Positions 49,559-57,004 of a stretch of DNA of 64,000 nucleotides are shown here, piece by piece; within the stretch, counting starts at the first letter, position 1, and each line of letters opens with the position of its first letter. Source of the stretch: Lichenicola sp964247755. GTDB taxonomy: Bacteria > Pseudomonadota > Alphaproteobacteria > Acetobacterales > Acetobacteraceae. The notes under the pieces were generated by a model. The model worked only from the letters and a program-made list of their open reading frames with translations, had not been told where the DNA came from and ran no database searches. The translations under genes were made by a program, and so were the position numbers. The stretch spans positions 500,774-564,773 of the forward strand of contig CAXTVX010000001.1 in assembly GCA_964247755.1 (NCBI GenBank), given 5' to 3'.

Positions 49559-50023
49559 TCAGTCCCAGCGCCGCGCCGCCGCGTCGTCCGCGTCGCGCGC
49601 CTCGACCCACTCGCTGCTGCCGTCCTCGAACTCCTGCCGCTTCCAGAACGGTGCCCGGGTCTTGAGCCAGTCGATCAGGAACTTGGTGGCGTCCAGGGCG
49701 TCGCCGCGATGCGGGGCGGCGGCCAGCACCAGCACGATCCCCTCGCCGATGCCAAGCGTGCCGATCCGGTGCAGCACGGTGCAGCCGAGCAGCCCGAACC
49801 GCCGCTCCGCCTCCGCCGCGATGGCCGCGATCGCACGCTCGGTCATGCCGGGATAATGCTGGAGGGTCAGCGCCTGCAGCGTCCGGCCGCCGGCTCCGGG
49901 ATCGCCGCGCACCACCCCGACGAAGCAGCCGATGCCGCCCACCGACGCGCCGCAGGCGGTGGCGAGCGCCGCCATCTCCGCGCCGAGGTCGAACGGCGCC
50001 TCCTGCACCCGGATCGTCGCCAT
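49559..50023 (-). CDS. moaE: Molybdopterin synthase catalytic subunit
   Basis: MoaE uses sulphur carried by MoaD to convert cPMP to molybdopterin. The 154-residue protein has GGIGCFVGVVRGDPGAGGRT, LTLQHYPGMTERAIAAIAAE, VLHRIGTLGIGEGIVLVLAA, PHRGDALDATKFLIDWLKTR and APFWKRQEFEDGSSEWVEA, which carry the catalytic lysines and the MoaD groove. It follows moaD after 41 bases that consist almost wholly of a triplicated 14-base repeat. It converges with bioA. Confidence 0.95.
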   Translation of the reverse strand: MATIRVQEAPFDLGAEMAALATACGASVGGIGCFVGVVRGDPGAGGRTLQALTLQHYPGMTERAIAAIAAEAERRFGLLGCTVLHRIGTLGIGEGIVLVLAAAPHRGDALDATKFLIDWLKTRAPFWKRQEFEDGSSEWVEARDADDAAARRWD

Positions 50024-50026
50024 CAG

Positions 50027-50068
50027 CTGCCCGCCTTCAACTGCCCGCCTTCAACTGCCCGCCTTCAA
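50027..50068 (-). repeat. Triplicated 14-base repeat between moaD and moaE
   Basis: CTGCCCGCCTTCAA occurs three times in exact tandem at 50027-50040, 50041-50054 and 50055-50068. On the coding (minus) strand each unit reads TTGAAGGCGGGCAG, containing a TGA and a purine-rich stretch. The first unit met by ribosomes contains the moaD stop; the last lies just before the moaE start. The copies are identical, so the array is recent or kept uniform. Confidence 0.9.
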
Positions 50069-50325
50069 CCGCCGGTGACCGGCGGGAACAGCGCGATCTC
50101 GTCGCCCGGCCCCACCGGATCGTCGGGGGAGGCGAACTCCTGGTTGACCGCCACCCGGATCGTGCGGCCCTGCTCCACCAGCACGGCGAAGGCGGGCTCG
50201 CGCCCCTGCAGCCACGCCAGCAACGCCCGTACCGTCTGCACCTCCGGCGGCAACGCGACGCGCTCGTCCGCCCGGCCGATCCGGTCGCGAAGGGAGGCGA
50301 AATACAGGATCTGCGTGGTCGACAT
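50065..50325 (-). CDS. moaD: Molybdopterin synthase sulphur-carrier subunit
   Basis: MoaD is a ubiquitin-like protein whose C-terminal Gly-Gly is adenylated and thiocarboxylated to supply sulphur to MoaE. The 86-residue protein starts MSTTQILYFASLRDRIGRAD, has the middle LLAWLQGREPAFAVL and ends DEIALFPPVTGG, the required Gly-Gly terminus. Its stop codon lies in the first unit of the tandem repeat, so repeat changes are constrained to leave the Gly-Gly end intact. Confidence 0.95.
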   Translation of the reverse strand: MSTTQILYFASLRDRIGRADERVALPPEVQTVRALLAWLQGREPAFAVLVEQGRTIRVAVNQEFASPDDPVGPGDEIALFPPVTGG

Positions 50326-50352
50326 CGGCAGGACCCGGTGGAGGTGGACCGC

Positions 50353-50952
50353 CTATTTAGGGGTTCCCTTGACCGTCTTCACCGTGCCGTCCGGGCTGAT
50401 CACCGTGCTGGTGCCGTCTCCGTTCGGGATCACTATGTCGGAGCCGGCCCCGGTGCCGGTGCCCCCGTTGCTGCCGCCGCTGCTCCCGGCGTTGCCGCCG
50501 CCGGTGCCGCCGCTCGGGCCCTGCGGATGCTGGCTGCGGAACTTCACCGCCGGATCGGGGATGCTCCCGGACAGGGCACCGCCAGAGAAGCCGCTCTCGT
50601 TCGTCGGCGCGCCGCCATGGATCTGGCTCTGCTCGCCGAGGCTCATGCTGCCGCCGCGCGGCAGCGCGGAGCCGGTGTTGCCCAGCAGGTTGCCGGCATT
50701 CTGGCCGCCGTTGCGGGACACGTCGCTGAGGCTCGGCAGCGGCTGCGGCGGCCCCGGCCAGACATTGCCGTCCTGCGGCAGGATGGCATCCTCCGCCGGC
50801 CTTTCGCCGCGCGAACGCAGCAGGTTCTCGCTGACGCCGGTGGTCGCGTTAGGATTCTGGTCGGGAAGCCGTACCGTGTCGTGCAAGAAATGACCAAGAC
50901 CCGAGCAGCCGCTCAGAAGCAACAACGTTCCAAGCAGAGCCGAGCGCCGCAT
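50353..50952 (-). CDS. Lipoprotein of low complexity, function unknown
   Basis: The 199-residue product begins MRRSALLGTLLLLSGCSGLG with a clear lipobox (LLSGC), so it is probably an acylated envelope protein. The N-terminal part is Asn/Pro/Arg-rich; the middle and C-terminus are rich in Gly, Ser and Asn (GGTGGGNAGSSGGSNGGTGT), likely disordered. No enzyme motif is visible. It lies 27 bases upstream of moaD and 67 bases downstream of mobB on the same strand. The frame runs upstream to 51078 but homology to a lipoprotein signal fixes the start at 50952. Confidence 0.7.
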   Translation of the reverse strand: MRRSALLGTLLLLSGCSGLGHFLHDTVRLPDQNPNATTGVSENLLRSRGERPAEDAILPQDGNVWPGPPQPLPSLSDVSRNGGQNAGNLLGNTGSALPRGGSMSLGEQSQIHGGAPTNESGFSGGALSGSIPDPAVKFRSQHPQGPSGGTGGGNAGSSGGSNGGTGTGAGSDIVIPNGDGTSTVISPDGTVKTVKGTPK

Positions 50953-51019
50953 ATCCAGTCCCCTTCGCGGCTCGCACTGCCGCCCCGGACCGGAATGTGC
51001 CCTCAACCGGGGTTCTAGC

Positions 51020-51547
51020 TCAAGGGCGCCTGGGGGGTGTCCATGACGGCAGGCCGGCGACCGATGCGATCCAGGCACATATCGATGACGGATCGTTCAG
51101 GTCGAGCAGCGGCCCGTTCCAGCTGGGAACCGGGGCGTCGGCGGCGAGGGCGGCGATGGCCGGATCGTCGTGGAACAGCGGGCGCTTGCCCGGCCGGCCG
51201 GCCAGCGCGGCCCGCACCAGCTCGAGACGCGGACCGGCGGCATCGCCGAATCCTTCCACCAGAACCAGGTCGACCGGCGCCAGGCGCGACAACAGTGCCG
51301 ACAGCGGCGGCGGGTCCGGGGTCTCGCGCAGCAGTGCCCAACGCCGCTCCCCCACCAGCAGAACCTCCTCGGCGCCGGCGTCGCGATGGCGACGGCTGTC
51401 CTTGCCGGGCGGGTCCAAGTCGACCGCGTGATGCGTGCGCTTGACCGTGGATACGCTGAGGCCGCGGGCGCGAAGCAGCGGCAGCAGGCGCTCGATCAGC
51501 GTGGTCTTGCCGCTGCCGGAGCGACCGACGATCCCGACCGCGCGCAT
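51020..51547 (-). CDS. mobB: Molybdopterin-guanine dinucleotide synthesis protein MobB
   Basis: MobB is a GTP-binding adapter that helps MobA attach GMP to molybdopterin. The 175-residue protein has the P-loop VGIVGRSGSGKTTLIERLLP, VSTVKRTHHAVDLDPPGKDS (switch region with Asp), and LVLVEGFGDAAGPRLELVR. Length is normal. It starts seven bases after the pgsA stop. It belongs with moaD and moaE in one minus-strand unit, apart from the intervening lipoprotein. mobA is not in the window. Confidence 0.93.
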   Translation of the reverse strand: MRAVGIVGRSGSGKTTLIERLLPLLRARGLSVSTVKRTHHAVDLDPPGKDSRRHRDAGAEEVLLVGERRWALLRETPDPPPLSALLSRLAPVDLVLVEGFGDAAGPRLELVRAALAGRPGKRPLFHDDPAIAALAADAPVPSWNGPLLDLNDPSSICAWIASVAGLPSWTPPRRP

Positions 51548-51554
51548 CCCCCGC

Positions 51555-52130
51555 CTACTCGGGTGCCGCGACGTGCCTCAGCCCGGTCACGAGATAGTCC
51601 CAGCCGGTGACCAGGGTGAGCAGCGCTGCCAGCCACAGCATGATCGCCCCGATGGCCCCCACCGGCAGGAAGGACAGGCCGAGCAGCCGGGCGGTGCTGT
51701 CGCCGGCCAGCAGCACGCCGAGCGCGCCCATCTGGCACCCCGTCTTCCACTTGGCGAGTCGCGTCACCGGCAGGCTGACCCGGCGGCCGGCAAGGTGTTC
51801 GCGCAGGCCGCTGACCAGGATCTCGCGCAACAGGATGACGATCGCTGGATATAGCCCCCAGAACGGCAGCCGGCCGAAGCCCGCCATCACCATCAGCGAG
51901 GCACCGACCAGCAGCTTGTCGGCGATCGGGTCCAGCATACGGCCGAGCTCGGAGAACTGGCGCCGCTGCCGCGCCAGCCGCCCGTCCAGCCAGTCGGTGA
52001 TGCCGGCGACGGCGAACAGCAGGCATGCGCACAGGTCGCCCCAGGGCCGCATCAGCGCCACCAGCGCCACCAGCACCGGGATCGCGGCGATCCGCGACAG
52101 GGTCAGGAGGTTGGGCAGGTCGGTCAGCAT
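51555..52130 (-). CDS. pgsA: CDP-diacylglycerol--glycerol-3-phosphate 3-phosphatidyltransferase
   Basis: PgsA makes phosphatidylglycerol phosphate in the inner membrane; PgpA (14.2 kb) then removes the phosphate. The 191-residue protein starts MLTDLPNLLTLSRIAAIPVL and has the CDP-alcohol transferase motif DWLDGRLARQRRQFSELGRM followed by LDPIADKLL, which contains the DGx2ARx8Gx3D core. Several membrane segments follow. The order uvrC-pgsA is conserved in proteobacteria. Confidence 0.95.
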   Translation of the reverse strand: MLTDLPNLLTLSRIAAIPVLVALVALMRPWGDLCACLLFAVAGITDWLDGRLARQRRQFSELGRMLDPIADKLLVGASLMVMAGFGRLPFWGLYPAIVILLREILVSGLREHLAGRRVSLPVTRLAKWKTGCQMGALGVLLAGDSTARLLGLSFLPVGAIGAIMLWLAALLTLVTGWDYLVTGLRHVAAPE

Positions 52131-52211
52131 GGACGAGGCAATCGATCGGTCCCGAGAGGATTGCGTTGTTTAACGCGAGCGAACAGCCTTTGTTACCAAA
52201 GCGGACGCCGG

Positions 52212-54128
52212 TCAGCCTCCGTCCCGCCAGCCGGCATGGAAATGCCCGTAGATCGAGCGCGCGGTCTCGCGGCTGATTCCCGGTGCGTTCTCCAGGTCGA
52301 CCAGCCCGGCCTGCTTGACCCCGCGCGCCGAGCCGAAATGGTTCAGCAGCGCTCGCTTGCGCAACGGCCCGATGCCCGGGATCTCGTCCAGCTCGGAGCG
52401 CACGATCGCCTTGGAGCGCCCGGCGCGGTGGGTGGTGATGGCGAAGCGGTGCGCCTCGTCGCGCAGGCGCTGCAGGTAGTAGAGCACCGGGTCACGCGGG
52501 GGGAGCTGGAACGGCGGCGCGTCGCCGGTGTGGAACCATTCGCGCCCGGCGTCGCGGTCCGGACCCTTGGCGATCGCCACCAGCTTGACGTCGGTGACGC
52601 CGAGGTCGTCCAGCACCTGCCGCACCGCGGAGAACTGGCCGAGGCCGCCGTCGATTAGCAGCAGGTCGGGCCAGTCGGGACGCGACGGCGCCTCGCCGGT
52701 CTCGTCCTGCCGCGCCGCCTGCTCGCGCAGCGCGCGGCCGAAGCGGCGCTCCAGCACCTCGCGCATCATCGCGAAGTCGTCGCCCGGCGTGATCGGGCCG
52801 CGGATCGAGTACTTGCGATAGGCCTGCTTGGTGAAGCCTTCCGGGCCCGCCACCACCATCACCCCGTAGGCGTTGGAGCCCATGATGTGGCTGTTGTCGT
52901 AGGTCTCGATCCGCTCCGGGGCCGCGGGCAGCCCGAACAGCGTCGCCACCCCGTCCAGCAGCTTCGCCTGCCCTGCCCCTTCGGCGAGGCGTCGCTCCAG
53001 CGCCTCGCGGGCGTTGGTGGCGGCGTGCTCGACCACCGCGCGCTTCTCGCCGCGCACGGGCACCGACAATTCGACCTTGCGGCCGGCCTTGAGGCTCAGC
53101 GCCTCGGCGATCAACTCCGGCTCGGCCAGGGCGGCGTTGCTCAGCACCAGCGGCGGCGGCGGCTTGTCGTCGTAGAACTGCGCCACGAAGGCGGCCAGCA
53201 CCTCGCCGGCTTCCTCGTCGCGGGCGTTGGCGGGGAAGAAGGCGCGGTTGCCGTTGTTGCGGCCGCCGCGGATGAAGAACACCTGCACGCAGGCCTGCCC
53301 GGCCGCCTGGTGGATGGCGACGATGTCGGCGTCCTCGATGCTGGCCGGGTTGATGACCCCGCTGCCCTGGACGTGGGTTAGGCCGCGTATCCGGTCACGC
53401 AGCGCTGCGGCGCGCTCGAACTCCATCGCCTCGGAGGCGCGCTCCATCTCGACCGCCAGCTCCTTCTGCACCGAGCCCGCCTTGCCGGACAGGAAGGCGC
53501 GCGCCTGGGCCACCAGGTGGTCATAGGCGGGCTTGTCGATCCGCTCGACACAGGGAGCCGAGCAGCGCTTGATCTGGTGCAGCAGGCAGGGCCGGGTGCG
53601 TGTGGTGAACACGCTGTCGGAGCAGGAGCGCAGCAGGAACACCCGCTGCATCGCCGTCACCGTCTGGTTCACCGCCCAGGCCGAGGCGAACGGGCCCCAG
53701 TAGCTGGCTCCCTTGCCCGGCTTGCCGCGATGCTTGGTGATCTGCGGAAAAGCGTGCCCGTCGGTCATCATCAGCCACGGGTAGGTCTTGTCGTCGCGCA
53801 GCAGGATGTTGAAGCGCGGCTTGAGGCGCTTGATCAGGTTGGCCTCGAGCAGCAGCGCCTCGGCCTCGGTATGGGTGGTGACGATCTCCATGGAGACCGT
53901 CTCGCTGACCATCCGGCGCAGCCGCTCCGGCAGGCGCCCGACCTGGGTGTAGGAGTACACCCGCTTCTTCAGCGCCCGCGCCTTGCCGACGTAGAGCGCT
54001 TCGCCCTTGCCGTCGAGCATGCGGTACACGCCGGGAGACAGCGGCATGGTCAGCAGCGCCTGCTCGATCGCCCGCACGCCGGGTGGTGGGGTGCGGGTGT
54101 CGGCCGCCAGGAAGATGTCGTCACTCAT
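52212..54128 (-). CDS. uvrC: UvrABC system protein C
   Basis: UvrC makes both incisions in nucleotide excision repair. The 638-residue protein has the GIY-YIG domain (LSPGVYRMLDGKGEALYVGK), the UVR segment (ELAVEMERASEAMEFERAAA), an RNase H-like domain with RIETYDNSHIMGSNAYGVMV, DLLLIDGGLGQFSAVRQVLD, and the C-terminal helix-hairpin-helix (LDEIPGIGPLRKRALLNHFG). All catalytic regions appear intact. It is transcribed toward pgsA with 81 bases between. Two DnaA-box-like sites lie about 100 bases upstream. Confidence 0.95.
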   Translation of the reverse strand: MSDDIFLAADTRTPPPGVRAIEQALLTMPLSPGVYRMLDGKGEALYVGKARALKKRVYSYTQVGRLPERLRRMVSETVSMEIVTTHTEAEALLLEANLIKRLKPRFNILLRDDKTYPWLMMTDGHAFPQITKHRGKPGKGASYWGPFASAWAVNQTVTAMQRVFLLRSCSDSVFTTRTRPCLLHQIKRCSAPCVERIDKPAYDHLVAQARAFLSGKAGSVQKELAVEMERASEAMEFERAAALRDRIRGLTHVQGSGVINPASIEDADIVAIHQAAGQACVQVFFIRGGRNNGNRAFFPANARDEEAGEVLAAFVAQFYDDKPPPPLVLSNAALAEPELIAEALSLKAGRKVELSVPVRGEKRAVVEHAATNAREALERRLAEGAGQAKLLDGVATLFGLPAAPERIETYDNSHIMGSNAYGVMVVAGPEGFTKQAYRKYSIRGPITPGDDFAMMREVLERRFGRALREQAARQDETGEAPSRPDWPDLLLIDGGLGQFSAVRQVLDDLGVTDVKLVAIAKGPDRDAGREWFHTGDAPPFQLPPRDPVLYYLQRLRDEAHRFAITTHRAGRSKAIVRSELDEIPGIGPLRKRALLNHFGSARGVKQAGLVDLENAPGISRETARSIYGHFHAGWRDGG

Positions 54129-54960
54129 GCGGCTTCATCTAGTGCCGAGAGCTCGCCTTGCGTAGCGGCAAATCCACGCGGCCAAATCCAGTGCCGTGGC
54201 GGCAGGACCGGCTTCTCCACCGCGTCTGTGGACAACTTTGTGGATCACGTGCTGACAGGTTGTCCCAAACCGCAGTCAAGCTAGGCCCGCATCGGATTGC
54301 CTGGTTTTTAGGCACATACCATAAGTGATTGATCTTGCTGGTTCGGACGTTGCTGAACCTGTCACAGCTTCAACATATTCGGACAGGTCGTTGGAAACGC
54401 AGCGAGTCAACGCCGTGACGTGGACAAACCGCGTCGCCGCCACACTGCCGGGTATTCTGCGAGGTCGCGGTTTGTTCGAGTTGACTCCGCCCAGGCGCGG
54501 CGGACGCCGCGCTTGACGGGCGGTTGGGACACCGAGTCGGATCCCCATGACCCAGTGGTCCCACGGCGGCTTGTCCCAGGGAGGTGCAACTGGAAGCGCC
54601 GGATGGAGCACATCGCGGACCACCGCTTCAGGCGGTGCTGCCTGTGACGCGGTCAGCTGGTGGCGTCGGACTGGATTGGCCTCCCCACCAGGACTGCAGG
54701 CTCTCGCACTCGCCGGGTCGGAACAGTCGGCGCAGGCAGGGCGGCGCCCAGGTGTGGCGCGTCTTGCACGTGAAGCCGGAAGGAACGGCTCGGGTCGTGC
54801 CAGGCGCCAGCCCGGATCAACGGTCGGGGACGCAGGAAGTGCTATCGACGGAGGCGACGTCCTCATGGCGACGTGGCTCTCGTCGAGCTGGCGCAAGAAC
54901 CGGGGTTTAGGCGCCGACAGCCCGTTCCGGAGATCGCGCATCTCAACCTTGCGTGGCCGG
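54129..54960. other. 832-base stretch without a recognisable gene
   Basis: No reading frame here resembles a protein; several long frames are open but have random composition. The left part holds two DnaA-box-like nonamers (54227-54247) and an AT-richer segment from about 54290 to 54390 with a small hairpin (TGCCT and AGGCA around GGTTTTT, 54298-54314). The right part is GC-rich. It separates uvrC from the sugar transporter operon, whose last gene ends at 54961, and may be decayed sequence. Confidence 0.5.
54227..54247. promoter_or_regulatory. Pair of DnaA-box-like sites
   Basis: TGTGGACAA (54227-54235) and TGTGGATCA (54239-54247) each differ by one base from TGTGGATAA, the complement of the DnaA box TTATCCACA. 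They are in the same orientation with starts 12 bases apart. A weaker match (CGTGGACAA) lies at about 54418-54426. The sites could bind DnaA for gene control; chance similarity is also possible. Confidence 0.3.
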
Positions 54961-55938
54961 TCAGAACTGTTCCTTCCCGTACAGGCTCTTCGCGTTCGAC
55001 TGGTCGATGAGTTGCGTGGGCACCGTCACCTGCCGTGGCACGCTTGAAGCACAATCGATCAGGATCCTCTTCGCAAGATCGAGCGCCTCGGCCGCACCCG
55101 TCGGATAGACGAACGTTGCAGTCCATTCGCCGTCGGCCACCGACCGAACGCCACCCGAAGATCCCGGCAGCCCATCCGTCCCGATGATCTTCACCTGTCC
55201 CAGCTTGTTCGCGTCCTTGACCGCGATATAGGCGCCCGCTGCCGCCAGATCGTTGCTCGTGTAGACCAGCCTGATGTCCGGGTGCGCCTGCAGCATGGCC
55301 GAGAACACCGTTTCGGCCTTGTCCTCCATCCAGTCGACCGGCTGCACCGCCACCAGCTTGATCTTCGGGTTGGTCGCGATGCCGGCCTTGAACCCGTCCA
55401 GCCGCTCGATCGCCGGCGAGGAACTCGGCAGCCCTTCCAGGATCGCGACCTCGCCGCCATCGGCAAGCACCGAAGCGGCATAGCGTCCGGCCTGCTCTGC
55501 AATGGCCCGGTTGTCGCCGCCGACGAACGCGGTGTACTGCTCGCTCGCCGTCTTGCGGTCGAGCTCGATCACGGGGGTCCCCGACTGGTACAGGCTCGTC
55601 ACCACCGGCGTCAGCGGCGCGCTTTCGAACGGCGAGATGAACAGCAGATCCACCTGCTGCGTCTTGAAGTTCTCGACATCCGAGACCTGCGTGTTCACGT
55701 CGGCCTGACCGTCGGAAATGATCAGCTTGAACTTCGGATAGTTCTTCACGAGCCGCTGCAGCTCGTGGTCCACGTGCTCGCGGTACGGCTCCTTGAAGTT
55801 CGCCTGCGCGAAGCCGATCACGTAGTTGTTGTTCGGCCCGCAGGTCGCGCTCAGCGGCTTGGCACCGGCACCAGACGCCGGCAGCGCGAGCATCGTTCCG
55901 GCCAGGAACCAAGACATCCGACAGTTGATGGAGCGCAT
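54961..55938 (-). CDS. Sugar ABC transporter, periplasmic substrate-binding protein
   Basis: The 325-residue protein has a signal peptide (MSWFLAGTMLALPASGAGAK region) and the type I periplasmic-binding fold of ribose/galactose proteins: NYVIGFAQANFKEPYREHVD, KFKLIISDGQADVNTQVSDV, QQVDLLFISPFESAPLTPVV and LVYTSNDLAAAGAYIAVKDA. The order within the operon (ATPase, permease, binding protein) is typical for carbohydrate uptake class 2 systems. The ligand cannot be read; pentoses, galactofuranose or polyols are possible. A strong ribosome site (GGGGAAGAAG) precedes the ATG. Confidence 0.88.
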   Translation of the reverse strand: MRSINCRMSWFLAGTMLALPASGAGAKPLSATCGPNNNYVIGFAQANFKEPYREHVDHELQRLVKNYPKFKLIISDGQADVNTQVSDVENFKTQQVDLLFISPFESAPLTPVVTSLYQSGTPVIELDRKTASEQYTAFVGGDNRAIAEQAGRYAASVLADGGEVAILEGLPSSSPAIERLDGFKAGIATNPKIKLVAVQPVDWMEDKAETVFSAMLQAHPDIRLVYTSNDLAAAGAYIAVKDANKLGQVKIIGTDGLPGSSGGVRSVADGEWTATFVYPTGAAEALDLAKRILIDCASSVPRQVTVPTQLIDQSNAKSLYGKEQF

Positions 55939-55963
55939 TTCTTCTTCCCCTTGTTCGTGCCGT

Positions 55964-57004
55964 TCATCGTGAGCCGCCGCCAGTCCGACGGCCCACATAG
56001 GTCTGCAAGGCTGCCGCTGCCACGATGATCGCGCCCGTCGCCAGGAGCTGCATCGCGGCACTCACGTCGTTGAGTTGCAGGATGTTCGCCAGCGCGCCCA
56101 GCATCACGGCGCCGGCCACCGTTCCGACCATGCTGCCGGCACCTCCGAACAGGTCGGTGCCCCCGATCACCACCGCCGCGATCGCGTTCAGCTCGTATCC
56201 GGTACCGTCATTCGGGCTACCGAACGAGAACTGCCCGGCATGGACGATGCCTGCTATCGCGGAGGCAAACCCCGTCACCGCATAGACGGAAATTTTGATG
56301 CGCGAGACCGGGATGCCCGACAGTCGTGCCGCGCGCTCGTTGCCGCCGGTCGCGAACACGTAGCGTCCGTAGCGCGTGAAGTTCAGCACCGCGACCGCGA
56401 CGCAGGCGAGCAGGATGAACACCAGAGTGGCGACGGGGAACACGCCGCCGATCCGCTCCCCCAGCATCGCGAACGCCGGTGGCGCACTCCCAGGCCCGTG
56501 CCCATAGTTGATGTTGATGAAGGAGTTGTCCGATACGATCAGCGCCAATCCGCGCGCCGCCTGCAATCCGGCCAGCGTCACGATGAACGCCTGGATCCGG
56601 AACCGCGTCGAGACCGCGCCCTGCATCGCGCCGAACGCTGTCCCGATCAGCACGACCAGGGGCAGCGTGCTCCACAGCCCCCAGCCATCGTTCACGAGCA
56701 GGTCCGCCGTGGTCACGCTCGACAGGCCGAGCACCGCGCCGACCGACAGGTCGATCCCGGCCGCGATGATCACGAAGGTCATCCCCAACGCCAGGATCCC
56801 CGTCTCCGAGATCGAGCGGATGATGTTGGCGACGTTGTCCGGCTGCAGGAACAGCAGCCGTCCGTGCCGGTGCGGCGAGAACACGAGCCCGGCTGCGATC
56901 ACGACAAGCAGGCCGAGAAGGCTCTGGAACCGTACCAGGAAGGCGATACGCGAGCGTCGCGGCCGCGCCACCTCCGGCGGCGACGCCGTGGTGACGGAAC
57001 TCAT
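55964..57004 (-). CDS. Sugar ABC transporter permease (RbsC type)
   Basis: The 346-residue permease has about nine membrane segments. Family features are GILALGMTFVIIAAGIDLSV followed by GAVLGLSSVTTADLLV, and the late motif NAIAAVVIGGTDLFGGAGSM, typical of the ribose/xylose branch. The ATG overlaps the stop of the ATPase gene by four bases. One permease gene is present, so the channel is probably a homodimer. Confidence 0.92.
   Translation of the reverse strand: MSSVTTASPPEVARPRRSRIAFLVRFQSLLGLLVVIAAGLVFSPHRHGRLLFLQPDNVANIIRSISETGILALGMTFVIIAAGIDLSVGAVLGLSSVTTADLLVNDGWGLWSTLPLVVLIGTAFGAMQGAVSTRFRIQAFIVTLAGLQAARGLALIVSDNSFININYGHGPGSAPPAFAMLGERIGGVFPVATLVFILLACVAVAVLNFTRYGRYVFATGGNERAARLSGIPVSRIKISVYAVTGFASAIAGIVHAGQFSFGSPNDGTGYELNAIAAVVIGGTDLFGGAGSMVGTVAGAVMLGALANILQLNDVSAAMQLLATGAIIVAAAALQTYVGRRTGGGSR

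Noticed and set aside
54276..54941. 221-codon minus-strand frame in the gap after uvrC
   Set aside because: Random composition, no ribosome site, no motif; overlapped by an equally long plus-strand frame, which suggests both are chance.
54129..54960. Chromosomal replication origin
   Set aside because: Only two near-matches to DnaA boxes and none of the usual origin neighbours; kept only as a low-interest observation.
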